A stretch of 64,000 bases of DNA. It comes from Pontederia crassipes (taxonomy: Eukaryota; Streptophyta; Magnoliopsida; Commelinales; Pontederiaceae). The stretch lies in assembly GCA_030549335.1 (NCBI GenBank), contig CM060189.1, forward strand, positions 54,492,953 to 54,556,952, given 5' to 3'. Positions 47,301 to 59,687 of the stretch are shown here, one piece after another. Each line of letters starts with the position of its first letter. The first letter of the stretch is position 1. The notes below the pieces were generated by a model. The model saw only the letters and a list, made by a program, of their open reading frames with translations, did not search any database and was not told the DNA's origin. The translations under genes were made by a program, and so were the position numbers.

Positions 47301-50300
47301 CGTTACAATCAATGATAAAACTCTTGGTGATTAGAGTCTTAGAGTAAGGTTCAAAGCTATAAGTTGTAGATACTTATTACAACCTTTGGGTGTTCTAAGA
47401 GATGATAAATGTTTAGAACTTTAACTCTATTTCAAATCGAAGTTGAACCGTTAAAATCAATAATAAAGCTCTTGGGGATTAGAGTCTTAGAGTAAGGTTC
47501 AAAGCTATAACTTATAGATTCCTATTACAATCTTGGGATTACCTAAGTGGTGATAGATTTTAAGAACTTTAACTCTATTTCAAACCAAAGTCGAACCGTT
47601 ACAATCAATGATTAAGTTCTTGGATATTAGAGTCTTAAAGTAAGGTTCAAAGCTATATAAGTTATAAATACTTATTACAACATTTGGGTGTCCTAAGAGG
47701 TCATAGGTCTTTAGAACTTTAACTCTATTTCAAACTGAAGTTGTACCGTCACAATCAATGATAACGCTCTTGGGGATTAGAGTCCTAGAGTAAGGTTCAA
47801 AGCTATAAGTTATAGATACTTATTACATGCTTTGGGTGCCCAAAGAGGTGATAGATCTTAAGAACTTTAACTCTATTTCAAACCAGAGTTGAACCGTTAC
47901 AATCAATGATAAAGCTCTTGGGGATTAAACTCCTATAGTAAGGTTCAAAGCTATAAGTTATAGATACTTATTACAACCTTTGGCTGTCCTAAGAGGTGAT
48001 AGATCCTGAGAATTTTAACTCTATTTCAAACCGAAGTTGAACCGTTACAATCAACGATAAAGCTCTTGGGATTAGAGTCCTATAGTAAGGTTCAAAGCTA
48101 TAAGCTATAGATACTTATTACAATCTTTGGGTGTCCTAAAAGGTGATAGATCCTTAGAATTTTAACTCTATTATAATCAATGATAAAGCTCTTGGGGATT
48201 AGAGTCATATAATAAGGTTCAAAGCTATAAGTTATAGATACTTATTATAACCTTTGGGTGTCCTAAAAGGTGATAGATCCTTAGAACTTTAACTCTATTT
48301 CAAATCGAAGTTGAATCGTTACAATCAATGATAAAGCTCTTGGGGATTAGAGTCTTAGAATAAGATTCAAAGCTATAAGTTATAAATACTTATTACAACC
48401 TTTGGGTATCCTAAGAGGTGATAGATCTTTAGAACTTCAATTCTATTTCAAATTGAAGTTGAACCATTACAATCAATGATAAAGCTCTTGGGGATTAGAG
48501 TCTTACAGTAAGGTTCAAAGCTATAAGTTATAGATACTTATTACAACTTTTGGGTGTCCTAAGAGGTTATAGATCTTTAGAACTTTAACTCTATTTCAAA
48601 CCGAAGTTGAACCATTACAATCAAAGATAATGCTCTTGGGTATTAGAGTCTTAGAATAATGTTCAAAGCTATAAGTTATAGAAACTTATTACAACTTTTG
48701 GGTGTCGTAAGAGGTGATAAATTTTTAGAACTTTAACTTTATTTTGAACCGAAGTTGAACCGTTATAATCAAAGATAAAGCTCTTGGGGATTAGAGTCTT
48801 AGTAAGTTCAAAGTTATAAATTGTAGATACTTATTACATCTTTTGGGTGTGTCCTAAGAGGTGATAGATCTTAAGAACTTTAACTCTATTTCAAACAGAA
48901 ATTGAACCGTTACAATCAATGATAAAGCTCTTGAGAATTAGAGTCTTAGAGTAAGGTTGAAAGCTATAAGTTATAGATACTTATAGCTTTGGATGTCCTA
49001 AGAGGTGATAGATGTGATAGATCTTAAGAACATTAACTCTATTTCAAATCGAAGTTGAACCGTTACAATCAATGATAAAGCTCTTGGGGATTAAAGCCTT
49101 AGAGTAATGTTCAAAGCTATAAGTTATAGATACTTATTACAACATTTGCATGTCCTAAGAGGTGATAGATCTTTAGAACTTTAACTCTATTTCAAACTGA
49201 AGTTGAACCATTATAATCAACGATGAAGATCTTGGGGACTAGAGTATTAGAGTAAGGTTCAAGCTATAAGTTATATATACTAATTACAATATTTGGGTGT
49301 CCTAAGAGGTGATACATCTTTAGAACTTTAACTCTATTTCAAGCCAAAATTCTACCGTCACAATCAATGATAACGCTCTTGGGGATTAGATTCTTTGAGT
49401 ATGGTTTAAAGCTATAAGTTATACATAATTGTTACAACCTTAGTGAGTTCTAAGAGGTGATAGATCTTTAGAACATTAACTCTATTTCAAATCGAAGTTG
49501 ATCCATTACAATCAATGATAATGCTCTTGGGGATTTGAGTCTTCGAGTAAGGTTCAAAGCTATAAGTTATAGATGCTTATTATAACCTTTAGGTGTCCTA
49601 AGAGGTGATAGATCTTTAAAACTTTAACTCTATTTCAAACCGAAGTTGAATCATTACAATCAATGACAACGCTCTCGGGACTAGAGTCTTAGAGTAAGGT
49701 TCAAAGCTATAAGTAATAAATACTTATTACAACATTTGGGTGTTCTAAAAGGTGATAGATCTTTAGAACTTTAACTTTATTTCAAATCGAAGTTGAACCA
49801 TTATAATCAATGATAACACTCTTGGATATTAGAGTCTTAGAATAAGGTTCAAAGCTATAAGTTATAGATACTTATTACATCCTTTTGGTGTCCTAAAAAG
49901 TGATAGATCTTAAGAACTTTAACTCTATTTCAAACCGAAGTTGAATCATTACAATCAATGATAAAGCTCTTGGGGATTAGAGTCTTACAGTAAGGTTCAA
50001 ATCTATAAGTTATAGATACTTATTACAATCTTTGGGTGTCCTAAGAGGTGATAGATGTTTAAAACTTTAACTCTATTTCAAACCGAAATTGAACCGTTAT
50101 AATTAATTATAAAGCACCAGGGGATTAGAGTCTTAGAGTAATGTTCAAAGTTATAAGTTATATTACAACATTTGGGTGTCCTAAGAGGTGAGAGATCTTT
50201 AGAATTTTAACTATATTTTCAAACCGAAGTTGAACCGTTACAATCAATGATAAAGCTCTTGGAGATTAGAGTGTTAGAGTAAGATTCAAAGCATTAAGTT

Positions 50301-50645
50301 ATAGATAGTTATTACAACCTTTGGGTGTCCTAAGAGGTGATAAATCTTTAGAATTTTAACTCTATTTCAAATCGAAATTATACCGTTACAATCAAAGATA
50401 AAGCTCTTGAGGATTAGAGTCTTAGAGTAAGTTTCGAAGCTATAAATTGTAGATACTTATTATAACCTTTGGGTGTACTAAGAGGTGATAGATCTTAAGA
50501 ACTTTAACTCTATTTCTAATCGTAGTTGAACCGTTACAATCAAAGATAACGCGCTTTGGTATTGGAGTCTTAGAGTAAGGTTCAAGCTATAAGTTATAGA
50601 TACTTATTACATCATTTTGGTGTCCTAAGAGGTGATAGATCTTAA

Positions 50646-51040
50646 TAACTTTAACTTTATTTCAAACCGAAGTTGAAACGTTATAATAAATGATAATGCT
50701 CTTGGGGATTAGAATATTAGAGTAAGGTTCAAAGCTATAAGTTTTAGATACTTATTGATTGGTCCTTAGAACTTTAACTCTATTTCAAACCGAAGTTGAA
50801 ACGTTACAATAAATGATAATGCTCTTGGGGATTAGAGTATTAGAGTAAGGTTCAAAGCTATAAGATTTAGATACTTTTTGATAGGTCCTTAGAACTTTAA
50901 CTCTATTTCAAATCGAAGTTGAACCGTTACAATTAATGATAAAACTCTTGGGGATTAGAGTTTTAGAGTAAGGTTCAAAGCAATAAATTATAGATACTTA
51001 TTACAACCTTTGGGTATCCTAAGAGGTGATAGATCTTTAG
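50646..51040. repeat. Run of shortened (about 123 bp) satellite monomers
   Basis: The word AACTTTAAC starts at 50646, 50770 and 50893, spacing 124 and 123, before spacing returns to 148 at 51041. Both short monomers lack the same stretch (ACAACCTTTGGG to GAGGTGATAGATC) and carry GGTCCTTAG instead. Confidence 0.8.
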
Positions 51041-51530
51041 AACTTCAACTCTATTTTAAATCAAAGTTCAACCATTACAATCAATGATAAAGCTCTTGGT
51101 GATTAGAGTCTTACAGTAAGATTCAAAGTTATAAGTTATAGATACTTATTACAACCTTTTAAATGTCCTAAGAGGTGATAGATCTTTAGAACTTTAAATT
51201 TATTTCAAACCAAAGTTGAACCGTTACAATCAAAGATAACACTCTTTGGAATTAGAGTCTTAAAATAAGGTTCAAAACTATAAGTTATAGAAACTTATTA
51301 CAACCTTTGGATGTCGTAAGAGGTGATAATTTTTTAGAACTTTAACTCTATTTTGAACCGAAGTTGAATCATTATAATCAAAGATAAAGCTCTTGGGGAT
51401 TAGAGTCTTAGATTAAGGTTCAAAACTATAAATTGTAGATACTTATTACTACCTTTGGATGTCCTAAGAGGTGATAGATCTTTAGAACTTTAACTCTATT
51501 TCAAACCGAAGTTGTACCGTTACAATAATT

Positions 51531-52163
51531 GCAGTTGTGTTTTAGACAAAAAAAAACATTTCATTAAGAAAAAAATAACAAATATGGGGTTTGAATCATA
51601 CCGGAACTGACAGATTCTTTTAGAAGGGGGAAATGATGATGCCCTAGGAGAAATCGCAGAACTTTTAGAAGAAAAGGAAGACGATGCCGGTGAATCAGGG
51701 AGAATGGGAGAGAACACAATAGAAGGGAGGTTTTACTTAGCGAATGGGAGAACTTACCAGCAAAATAACTAATATATAAAACCATATATTTTATTAAAAT
51801 ATATATAATCTTAGTGTAAGAATAAATCAATTGTTATCCAAATAAAATTTAACCTAAGGACATAAAACTAAATAAATAATTTTCATATAAACAATTAAAA
51901 GTACATTATTTGTAAGTATTATCTAAAACTTTGTTACAAGTATGTTTAAATTATTAATCTACTTTATTGATTAAAAGCATTAATAAATGGTTATAAATAT
52001 GAAAATAGACATATTTAAATTTGATATATTTACTTATATTATTTTCTAGGGAGGGTTAAAAAGAAAAGTCAATAACATTTAAATTTTTGTTTTAAAAATA
52101 TAATTATACGATAAGTTTTATCTTGTATCATCCCAGCGGGGGATGCACGGGATACATACTAGT
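51531..52163 (+). other. AT-rich segment ending in a Helitron-like 3' terminus
   Basis: No gene is seen. The end reads ATCCCAGCGGGGGATGCACG, then GGATACATACTAGT. A short hairpin (ATCCC...GGGAT) about 10 bases before CTAG-T is the pattern of a Helitron 3' end. The 5' end was not located, so this is tentative. Confidence 0.3.
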
Positions 52164-52610
52164 AATAGTAATAATAAGTAACTACTACTCTTCTATCATC
52201 CAAAATTAAATCTAACATTTATATTGTCGTATGATAATCCTTTCGAGAAGCTTGTATGCTAAAATTGTATTGTGAAACAATTATGTTACTAAGTAATTTA
52301 TTTTATTAAATGTTAGCTTATATATTTATAATTAATATACATTTTCATATGCATACCTTAATTTTTTTTAAAAAAAATTGTCATATGTGTAACTCGTAAT
52401 GGGTACGTGTAATTCACCTGTATGTATACAACATATATGAAGACTTCTAGCCATCGCATGAGTCATTGCAAGCGACAAATAATCCTATAATTCATGGCAA
52501 TCCATTTTATTATTACAAATATTATTATATTTAAAATAAAAAAAACATAGAGGAGGTGGTCGCAAGCCGTGCAACCTCAGGTGAGGGTGGTGCTGCTCCC
52601 CACCAGTTAA

Positions 52611-52667
<57 letters not shown>

Positions 52668-54164
52668 AAACACACATATATACTTATTTTTTAAAAGAAA
52701 ATTATCATACCTGATAATCACAATATGTAAATGTACTCCATCCGCACCTATGCAACATATATGAACACCTCCACATATCGTGCGGGTCACTACAAACGAT
52801 AAAATGATCCCGTGATACATACCCATTTTATTACTACAAATATTATACTGTTTAATTTTTTTTAAAAAAAACTTAAAGGTAGTGACCGCAGCCCCTTGCC
52901 ACCTCGTGCGAAGGTGGTGCTGCTCTCCCACCCACCCAAAGAAGGAAAGGGCAAAAAAGGTGGGTGACAGTCCAAGGGGTGAGGGACGAAAATTAAATAG
53001 AAAATAATCAAGTGAAGTTTTCATTCTTCAAAGAAGAATTTTAAATGGAAAAATATTCACTAAGAAATAAAACAAGGAGAAATATTTATGCATAACGCTA
53101 ATGGATAAGAGAAAGGAAAATGAAAACCAGCGTCATTAACCAGCAAACACTACCCCTCCAACGGTATCCTATTAATATTTATGTTCTCTATTTACAAGAA
53201 AAAGTTATGATCACGAAGGAGAAAATAACATATTTTTCCATGTCATTTATGTATGATATAAAAGGCATGATCGTAAAACGAAGATGGAAAATTTTTATGC
53301 ATCACACGTATTCATGCATTTACCTCCTCTCTCTTGCCTTCATGATCGCTAAAAAATAACACAAAAGGAGAAATTTTTATGCTTTAAAGTTTAATATTGA
53401 TGTGTGATGATCATTCTGAGAAGCATGCTAAAATTATTTCATGAAATGTTAATTTATTAATATATATTTTCATATCTGTATCTTACTTTTTTTTAAAAAA
53501 AATATCATACATCGTACTTGTAGTGGGTACCGGTGCTGCACCGGTACCTACGCAACATATATGAACACTTCTAGGCTTCACGAGTCAATGCAAGCGAAAA
53601 ATGATTCTGTTATGCATGTCAACCAATTTTGTTATAATTCTCTTTAAAATTAAACAAAAAAGATAAAAGGAAGTGACTGCACCCCATGCAACTTCTCCTC
53701 ACCCATCCACCCAAAGAAGGTAAAGGCAAAAAGGTTGGTCGCCATCATAAGTGTAAAGAATGAAAATTAAATAGAAAATAACCAAGTGAAGCATCGAAGA
53801 ACATTAAATAGAAAACTATTCACTAGAAAGTAACACAAAACAAGGAAATTTTTATGCTTAGCACTAATGAATAAGGAAAAGAAGAAAATAAAGCCAACAT
53901 CATTAACTAGCAATAACTAAGATATCCCATCCAATCTATATTTATGCTCTACTTAAAAAGAAATCAACTTATGAAATGTTAACTTATTGCATATATTTAT
54001 AATTAATATATATTTCCATATCCGTACTTTATTTTTTTTAGAAAAATAGTTGTAGTGGATACCTATATTACACCGGTACTTACACATCATATATGAACAC
54101 TTCAAAGCATCGCACGAGTCAATGCAAGCTACAAATGATCCCATGATAATGACGACCCATTTTA
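52164..54164. repeat. Degenerate dispersed and tandem repeat field (5' part)
   Basis: Related passages recur at about 52490-52610, 52790-53040, 53490-53830 and 54010-54160. Shared phrases are AGGTGGTGCTGCTC, CACCCACCCAAAGAAGG, AAATAGAAAATAA and AACACAAAAGGAGAAATTT. The family resumes at 61900 beyond the gypsy element. There is no coding content. Confidence 0.65.
52612..52667. repeat. (TA)n then (TG)n microsatellite
   Basis: About 22 TA dinucleotides run directly into six TG dinucleotides, followed by a short ACACACATATA inverse. Confidence 0.95.
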
Positions 54165-56237
54165 TGTAACGCCCCCAAATCGACCAACGCCACGTGACGA
54201 GAATCTATTCGAAGGCGCTACGAAAGCACTATAACATTGACTTAAACTTGACCAAATCTCAATTAAAAACAATGGCATGCCAATAATAGAACCAAAGAAA
54301 GAAAAATAGAAATATCATAAAAGAGAAAATATCAAAATATTCCAAAGTCCATGATAGTCATAATATCTGAATTACATCAAGCTCAAAATGCGGAAAAATA
54401 AAGATAAAGATAACTAAGTCCTCTCTAGGTTCATGTGCTTTAGCATCACTGGTCGCGGCACATGATCTCAACACCATCACTGACCTGACCCTGTGGAAAT
54501 CCAACACAGAGGAGGAGGTCCTCCCGTAAGCTATACAACCTAGTGAGAATTCATAAGTGCACAATGCATTACAATAAATAGCAATTGACAGAATTAGTAA
54601 TCACTTGCAATATGATCACATTTAAGAGCATAAGATCATTCGATTCAGATATCGATGAATAAGAGAGATAGAGATCATGAGTCCATCTTATAATCATGAA
54701 GAATTTCAGTAATCATGCTTGATCAATAATCATATTCCATTCATCTTGTTCATGTTACATTTTTATGCTCCTTGGGCTCTTGGGTGCCCTCAACTTGTTC
54801 ATACTTCTTGGGCTCTTAGGTGCCCTCAACTTGGGGGATATACGTCAGAGCGACCAAATACTGTTTCGTGCGACCAATGGGGGATCAAGTCATGGCTCAG
54901 AGAATAACCCATCCAATGAGCACTTAGCTTAAGCTCTGACCACCACTCTCATAAACATGTTCATTACTTTCTTTCTTAATCACTTTATCACTTTGTCATA
55001 CTTGCATATCATAGTAGGATTGGAACATAGGACACATCATAATAAGATTAAGGATTCAATCACATAATATGTCCAAACAGTAAGGAGTAGTATAACACAA
55101 GCATAGAATGAATCACAATCACATCTGAAATCAATATGCAATCTGAACAGGAATCGGTCGACCGGTCCTCACAAGTCGGTCGACCTTTCCTCGGGCACCG
55201 GTCGACCGGTTGATCTACACACAATACAATGAACAAGTCCTACACACCGGTCGATCGATATCTCTGTATCGGTCGACCGATAACACTTAGACTAGAACGG
55301 AGCTTCGATCAGCCGATCGACCAATCGGTACAAGGCTTTAGAGAGATGATCAGTCGACCGGTTTCTATGGATCGATCGACCGATAACCTCATCACCGGTC
55401 GATCGATATACAGGATCGATCGACCGGTCTGTATGAAAATAGACTCGGACAGAATTGTGATAATCATAATTTTCGACCCAAAAATGCAATCAAGACATGA
55501 AATCAATCATCTAAGCCTAGGGGATTAATACAGAACATATCTAGATCAAAAGGAATCACAAACATGAAGTAAAACATGATAATACAATCAATCAATCATC
55601 CTTTCATGTCATTTCCATCATCAAGAACACATCATACGATAAGAACTTAATTCCAACCAATTGCTATCATGTTATATAATGGGATTTCGGTATCACCCAT
55701 CTTATTTCGTGATTGCTCCTAGCTTGAGCCTTTCCAATCACCAATAACTCTTTAATGATTACCAATCATCATGTTATATAAGAACTCTTTAATGATTTCC
55801 ACTTAGAAAGCAATCCAAATGGAGAGGAGGAAGTGAGTAATGGATCTAAGGATTAGAAGGTGCAGAAATTTAGATAACCTTGATGCAACACCTTGCTGGA
55901 ATCCTTTCTTCTTTGCTGGATAGATGGCCTTAGGGAGGAAGAGAGAGGAGTGAGGGAGAGGAAAAAGGGGAATGTCCAAGAGAGGTCCTCTTTATATAGG
56001 GATTTTGGATGGAAAGAAATGTCACATTGCCCTTCTTGATCTTATCTATAACCTTATCCACTCATATGCATAGGTCTCCATGCTTGATCTTATCCATAAC
56101 CTTATCCATTCATATGCATAGGTGTCCATTCTTATCCATAACATTATTCATTCATGTGCATAGGTGTTCATTCTCGATCTTATCTATTTGGTTCTCTATT
56201 TATTTATTTGTTTATTTATTTATTTTGAGTTGTCACA
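54165..56237 (-). repeat. 3' LTR of the minus-strand gypsy element
   Basis: On the minus strand it starts TGTGACAACTC after the polypurine tract and ends GGGGGCGTTACA at 54165. It is about 2073 bp. It contains a palindrome cluster at 55155-55430 and a repeated CATATGCATAGG phrase at about 56055-56160. Confidence 0.85.
55155..55430. repeat. CpG-rich palindrome cluster in the LTR
   Basis: About eleven GGTCGACC, GGTCGATC or GATCGACC words lie within 275 bases. Short frames through here read as repeated Asp-Arg-Ser, which is a side effect of the repeat, not a protein. Confidence 0.8.
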
Positions 56238-56275
56238 TTATAACCTCCTTAAAAGAAAATTCGTCCTCGAATTTT
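56238..56275 (-). other. Polypurine tract region of the minus-strand gypsy element
   Basis: On the minus strand this reads AATTCGAGGACGAATTTTC followed by TTTTAAGGAGGTTATAA directly before the LTR start. It mirrors 19244-19277. Confidence 0.75.
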
Positions 56276-57330
56276 GCACGAGGTAGATGGTTTGTCAGAA
56301 AGGTACGAAGACTCTTGACGCATTTCTGACTCGAGTTCCCATGTGACTTCATCGCCGTGATGAAAACGCCATGCTACTCTGACCATAGGTACATCTCTAT
56401 TTTTCTGGTGTTGTACTTTGCGTTCCATAATATGTGTCGGGTACTCTGCGAATGTCACATTAGCAACTAGATTTGACTCTTCGATCTGTAAAACATTTGC
56501 AGCACCGTGCTTGTACTTCTTAAGCATGGGAACATGAAACACATTATGCACTCGCCCACAGGAAAATGGTAATGCTAGCCTGCGTGTTACTTCACCTACT
56601 AACTCCAGTACCTCGAAGGGTCTCTCACGTACCGAGGGCTGAGCTTCCCTCGCTTACTGAACTTCATAACTCCCTTCATAGGAGACACCTTCAGCAAAAC
56701 CTGATCATCAGCCTGAAAGATCTGCTCACGTCTGCCCTTATCAGTATAACTCTTCGGTCTCCTTTACTTCTTCCTTGCTCATGAGCGGGTGAACGATCAT
56801 ATAAGTCTCAAAGTGCGTCATGCCGATACTGAAATGGTAGCTGTTATTATAAGCAAATTCGATTAAATGGATATGCTCATCCCAATTGCCTTATCCATCT
56901 AGCGCACATGTTCGCAGCATGTCTTTTAAGGTCCGAATTGTAAAGCAGTGTTGTACTTCAGTCTTGTGTCAAATGTCTGCTGTATACTTCTTCCAGAATC
57001 TAGCAGTGAATCTGAGGTCTCGGTCAGAAACAATCAATGCTGAATTGCCATGTAATCCGACTACCTCTTTGACATACAAATCTAACAAATTCTCCATATG
57101 ACCTCTGGTGCTCAATCACTGCGGAATATCTAAAGGCTTCCATTTTCCATATGACCTCTGGTGCTCAATCTTCACCTGCTGACACACCAGACATTTAGAC
57201 ACACAAAGCAGCTATCCCCTTCTTCTTATCAGGCCCCAGCTGCGTTGTACATCTTTGTACGTTCTAGTGCTCTCAGGATGGATGACAAATTCAGACTTTA
57301 TGGCACTCATCCATAAGAAGAGAGTAGTAT
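56249..57330 (-). pseudogene. Gypsy integrase remains with chromodomain-like tail
   Basis: The 100-residue frame at 56551-56249 begins MHNVFHVPMLKKYKHG and carries the MERKVQHQKNRD and VRVAWRFHHGDEVTWELE tail. Unlike the plus-strand copy, its TWELE Trp is kept. Upstream on the minus strand (56560-57330) the integrase core and zinc finger region can be followed base by base against 7555-7690 and 18100-18670. It is broken by stops and by a small duplication of CATATGACCTCTGGTGCTCA at 57096 and 57152. Confidence 0.82.
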
Positions 57331-59669
57331 CAACTTATGTGCAACCTTGCCGACTAATTTTACTATTGAAATGGTCCATAGTAGTGAGGACTAATTACTC
57401 TTTACTTATCCGCATTACCTCTTTCATATAGGGAGCTTCCAGTAACATTTGATCATTATTATTAACAATATCTTTTCGTATACCTTCATCTTGCGTAGCT
57501 CTTTTCCTTAACTCGTTCTACCTTCTTAATATATCCTCTTCGTGCATGGTTTCTCTTTGCCTATTTCACCCAATTGAGTGGTGAACAAAGTTGTCATTAT
57601 AATCATTGTATTCTAAAATATTTAATTGGTGATTGTTATCATAAGTAATTTCGATCACATGTAAACGATCATTCCAACTACCATGTCAATCGAGTGTATA
57701 TATCCTCAGCGTGGGTTTCAAAGTCTCCATAATTTTCTCCTATCTACCAAAAATTTCAACATACTTTATTATAGTTGTTTGGGTCAGAGTGTTAGTGAAT
57801 ATGCTTATCATTATATTTTAATCACATCGATATACCTGAACTTAACGAGTAAAGAATTATATTTGCTTCTGAGATCACGTTCTATTCTAATTGTCAACAT
57901 TTAGTGTCGCCCAATGTCGATCTTCTTGTGATATAGTATAATGATAGTCATCTAGAGATATGGTCACTTGACCTTCAACTTAGATCATATGACTTGAGGG
58001 ATTGTGCAAGGTATAAGTACAAGTAATCATCAAATGCGATAATTTTATTTGGAATCAAATAAAAGTCTTATAAATCATTTGGGAATGAATCGTTCTTGGC
58101 TATCTATGCCATTGGGATAAGATGATTCATTAATCAACGTCATTTAATATTTTTTCTATGTCCCGATCCTTGTATCAATACTTTGTTCGATAATTTAATC
58201 ATGGGAGTTGCCTTCAACTTTAACTTCTTAATTTACCTTGCATTGTCTTCTATTGATCTAGCTTTCCATTGTCATATACTTTCATAGAAAGTCAGTGTTT
58301 ATATATATTCCCACGATATGTTCTCTTCTTTTGAAGTTGAATGTCCTTCCCTTCATGTATAGAGAAATAAACTAATATCATTATCTTAAGGGAGTAAGAA
58401 GCATCCTAAATCAATGTGATGATTACGATGATGATTCGATCGATCGATGGAACACACGGTAAAATCCAATCCATAAGGAACCTAAACAATTTATGCACGC
58501 TACATAACATAAGTCCTTAATAAAACATCATGAATGCAAGCAAACACCTAAAATGAATTCAAGCACTAGGGTAGGAAAAACAAGGTAACCACCGATATGC
58601 AAGACAAGCAATCATCTTTACCTTTTTTGCACATTGTCCATTTTCGTAACCTACCATGGTCCATTTTCACATCATACTTTAGTCCATTTTCACATCTTGC
58701 ATTGGCTCTTTTCCATACTATTGTCCATCTTTTAACTTGACATGAACAAGGTGAAAACATCTGTAAGAGTGTGGATAACCTTGTTCTAGATAGCAACATT
58801 CATAATGATGAGCATTCCTCAGGGGAGATGACCTTGCTCTAAGTCAGCATAACTTTTCATCATGATAGTGAGCAGTCTTTCAAAATTCTATTTTATTCGT
58901 CCATACATCTAACTCTTAGCTCAATATGTGGTAATAAGAATTCATATAACTAGTTTGTATTTTCTTAAAACTTTTCTCACATATAAAGGTACAACAAACG
59001 TTACGGGTGTCTACTTATCAATATGACATATAAATAAAACCCTATCTCGTCAACCTCTTGGAACCACGTAAATCATAACCATCAATCATAACTTAGGCAT
59101 GCTTGATTTCTTATAAAATTCACTTCTACTATTTTGGAACCATCTCACACCTACTTATGGTGTGAGACAATTCTTTTATTTATTCTTATAATTCTCTCAT
59201 TTCCCTCATAAAACTACATCTCTTTGCAATATGCCTACTCATTTTTCTCTTCATACTGTTGCAGTCAGCAGAAGAGGTCCATGAGTACGGTGATCATGAA
59301 AGAGGTGGAAAACATGAATTGAAAGAACAAAATTATTTCTTATATTTTATTCTCTAAATATTTATAAGTTTGATTCTTCATGTAGATATCATCATCTACA
59401 TGCATTACCTATTCTTTCCAAATTTTTCATAACCTTTATGCCCCTGTTTCATAATCGCTAATATATTTAGGTTGATTCCTACCATACAAAATAACCTTCT
59501 TAGGAATAAACCACTCCTATGAAGTATCTATACATCAATAAAGAATGACACAAAGCAAGAAATATCTTACTTGTACATTACGGTGGAGAGTGTGGCGACA
59601 GCTCAACGATAGCACATGAACCACTCTTATACCATACCATACAATAAGACATCAAAAGAGTCCGAACTG
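57331..59669 (-). pseudogene. Eroded gypsy interior
   Basis: At about 57420-57760 a second, more diverged integrase-like passage appears on the minus strand; its AAGTAATTTCGATCACATG phrase parallels AAGCAAATTCGATTAAATG at 56852-56870. Beyond it no domain is readable. The reading suggests that an older gypsy copy was joined in, or that the interior was rearranged. Confidence 0.5.
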
Positions 59670-59671
59670 CG

Positions 59672-59683
59672 GCTCTGATATCA
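59672..59683 (-). other. Primer binding site (tRNA-Met type)
   Basis: The minus strand reads TGATATCAGAGC, 11 of 12 bases matching TGGTATCAGAGC, four bases from the LTR end. Confidence 0.8.
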
Positions 59684-59687
59684 TAAA

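Larger units (their letters stand above)
43721..51530. repeat. Satellite array, monomer about 148 bp, about 53 copies
   Basis: The anchor GAGGTGATAGATC recurs at 43721, 43868, 44016, 44164, 44312 and 44461, giving a period of 147-149 bases, and so on to the end of the array. Each monomer also has TTTAACTCTATTTCAAA, a GTTGAACCGTTACAATCAA block, AAGCTCTTGGGGATTAGAG, TTAGAGTAAGGTTCAAAGC and TTATAGATACTTATTACA. The monomer is AT-rich and non-coding, and all copies point the same way. Divergence between neighbours is modest. Near-nucleosome length fits a heterochromatic satellite. Confidence 0.95.

Noticed and set aside
43721..51530. CRISPR-like array
   Set aside because: The unit is continuous satellite DNA without unique spacers, in a plant nuclear setting.
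52485..53024. 179-residue minus-strand frame
   Set aside because: It reads through the (TA)n/(TG)n microsatellite and repeat units; the Ile-Tyr run is only the microsatellite.
55229..55528. Open frames through the palindrome cluster with repeated Asp-Arg-Ser residues
   Set aside because: They arise in several frames and on both strands because the DNA itself is repetitive and palindromic. No domain, no conserved start.
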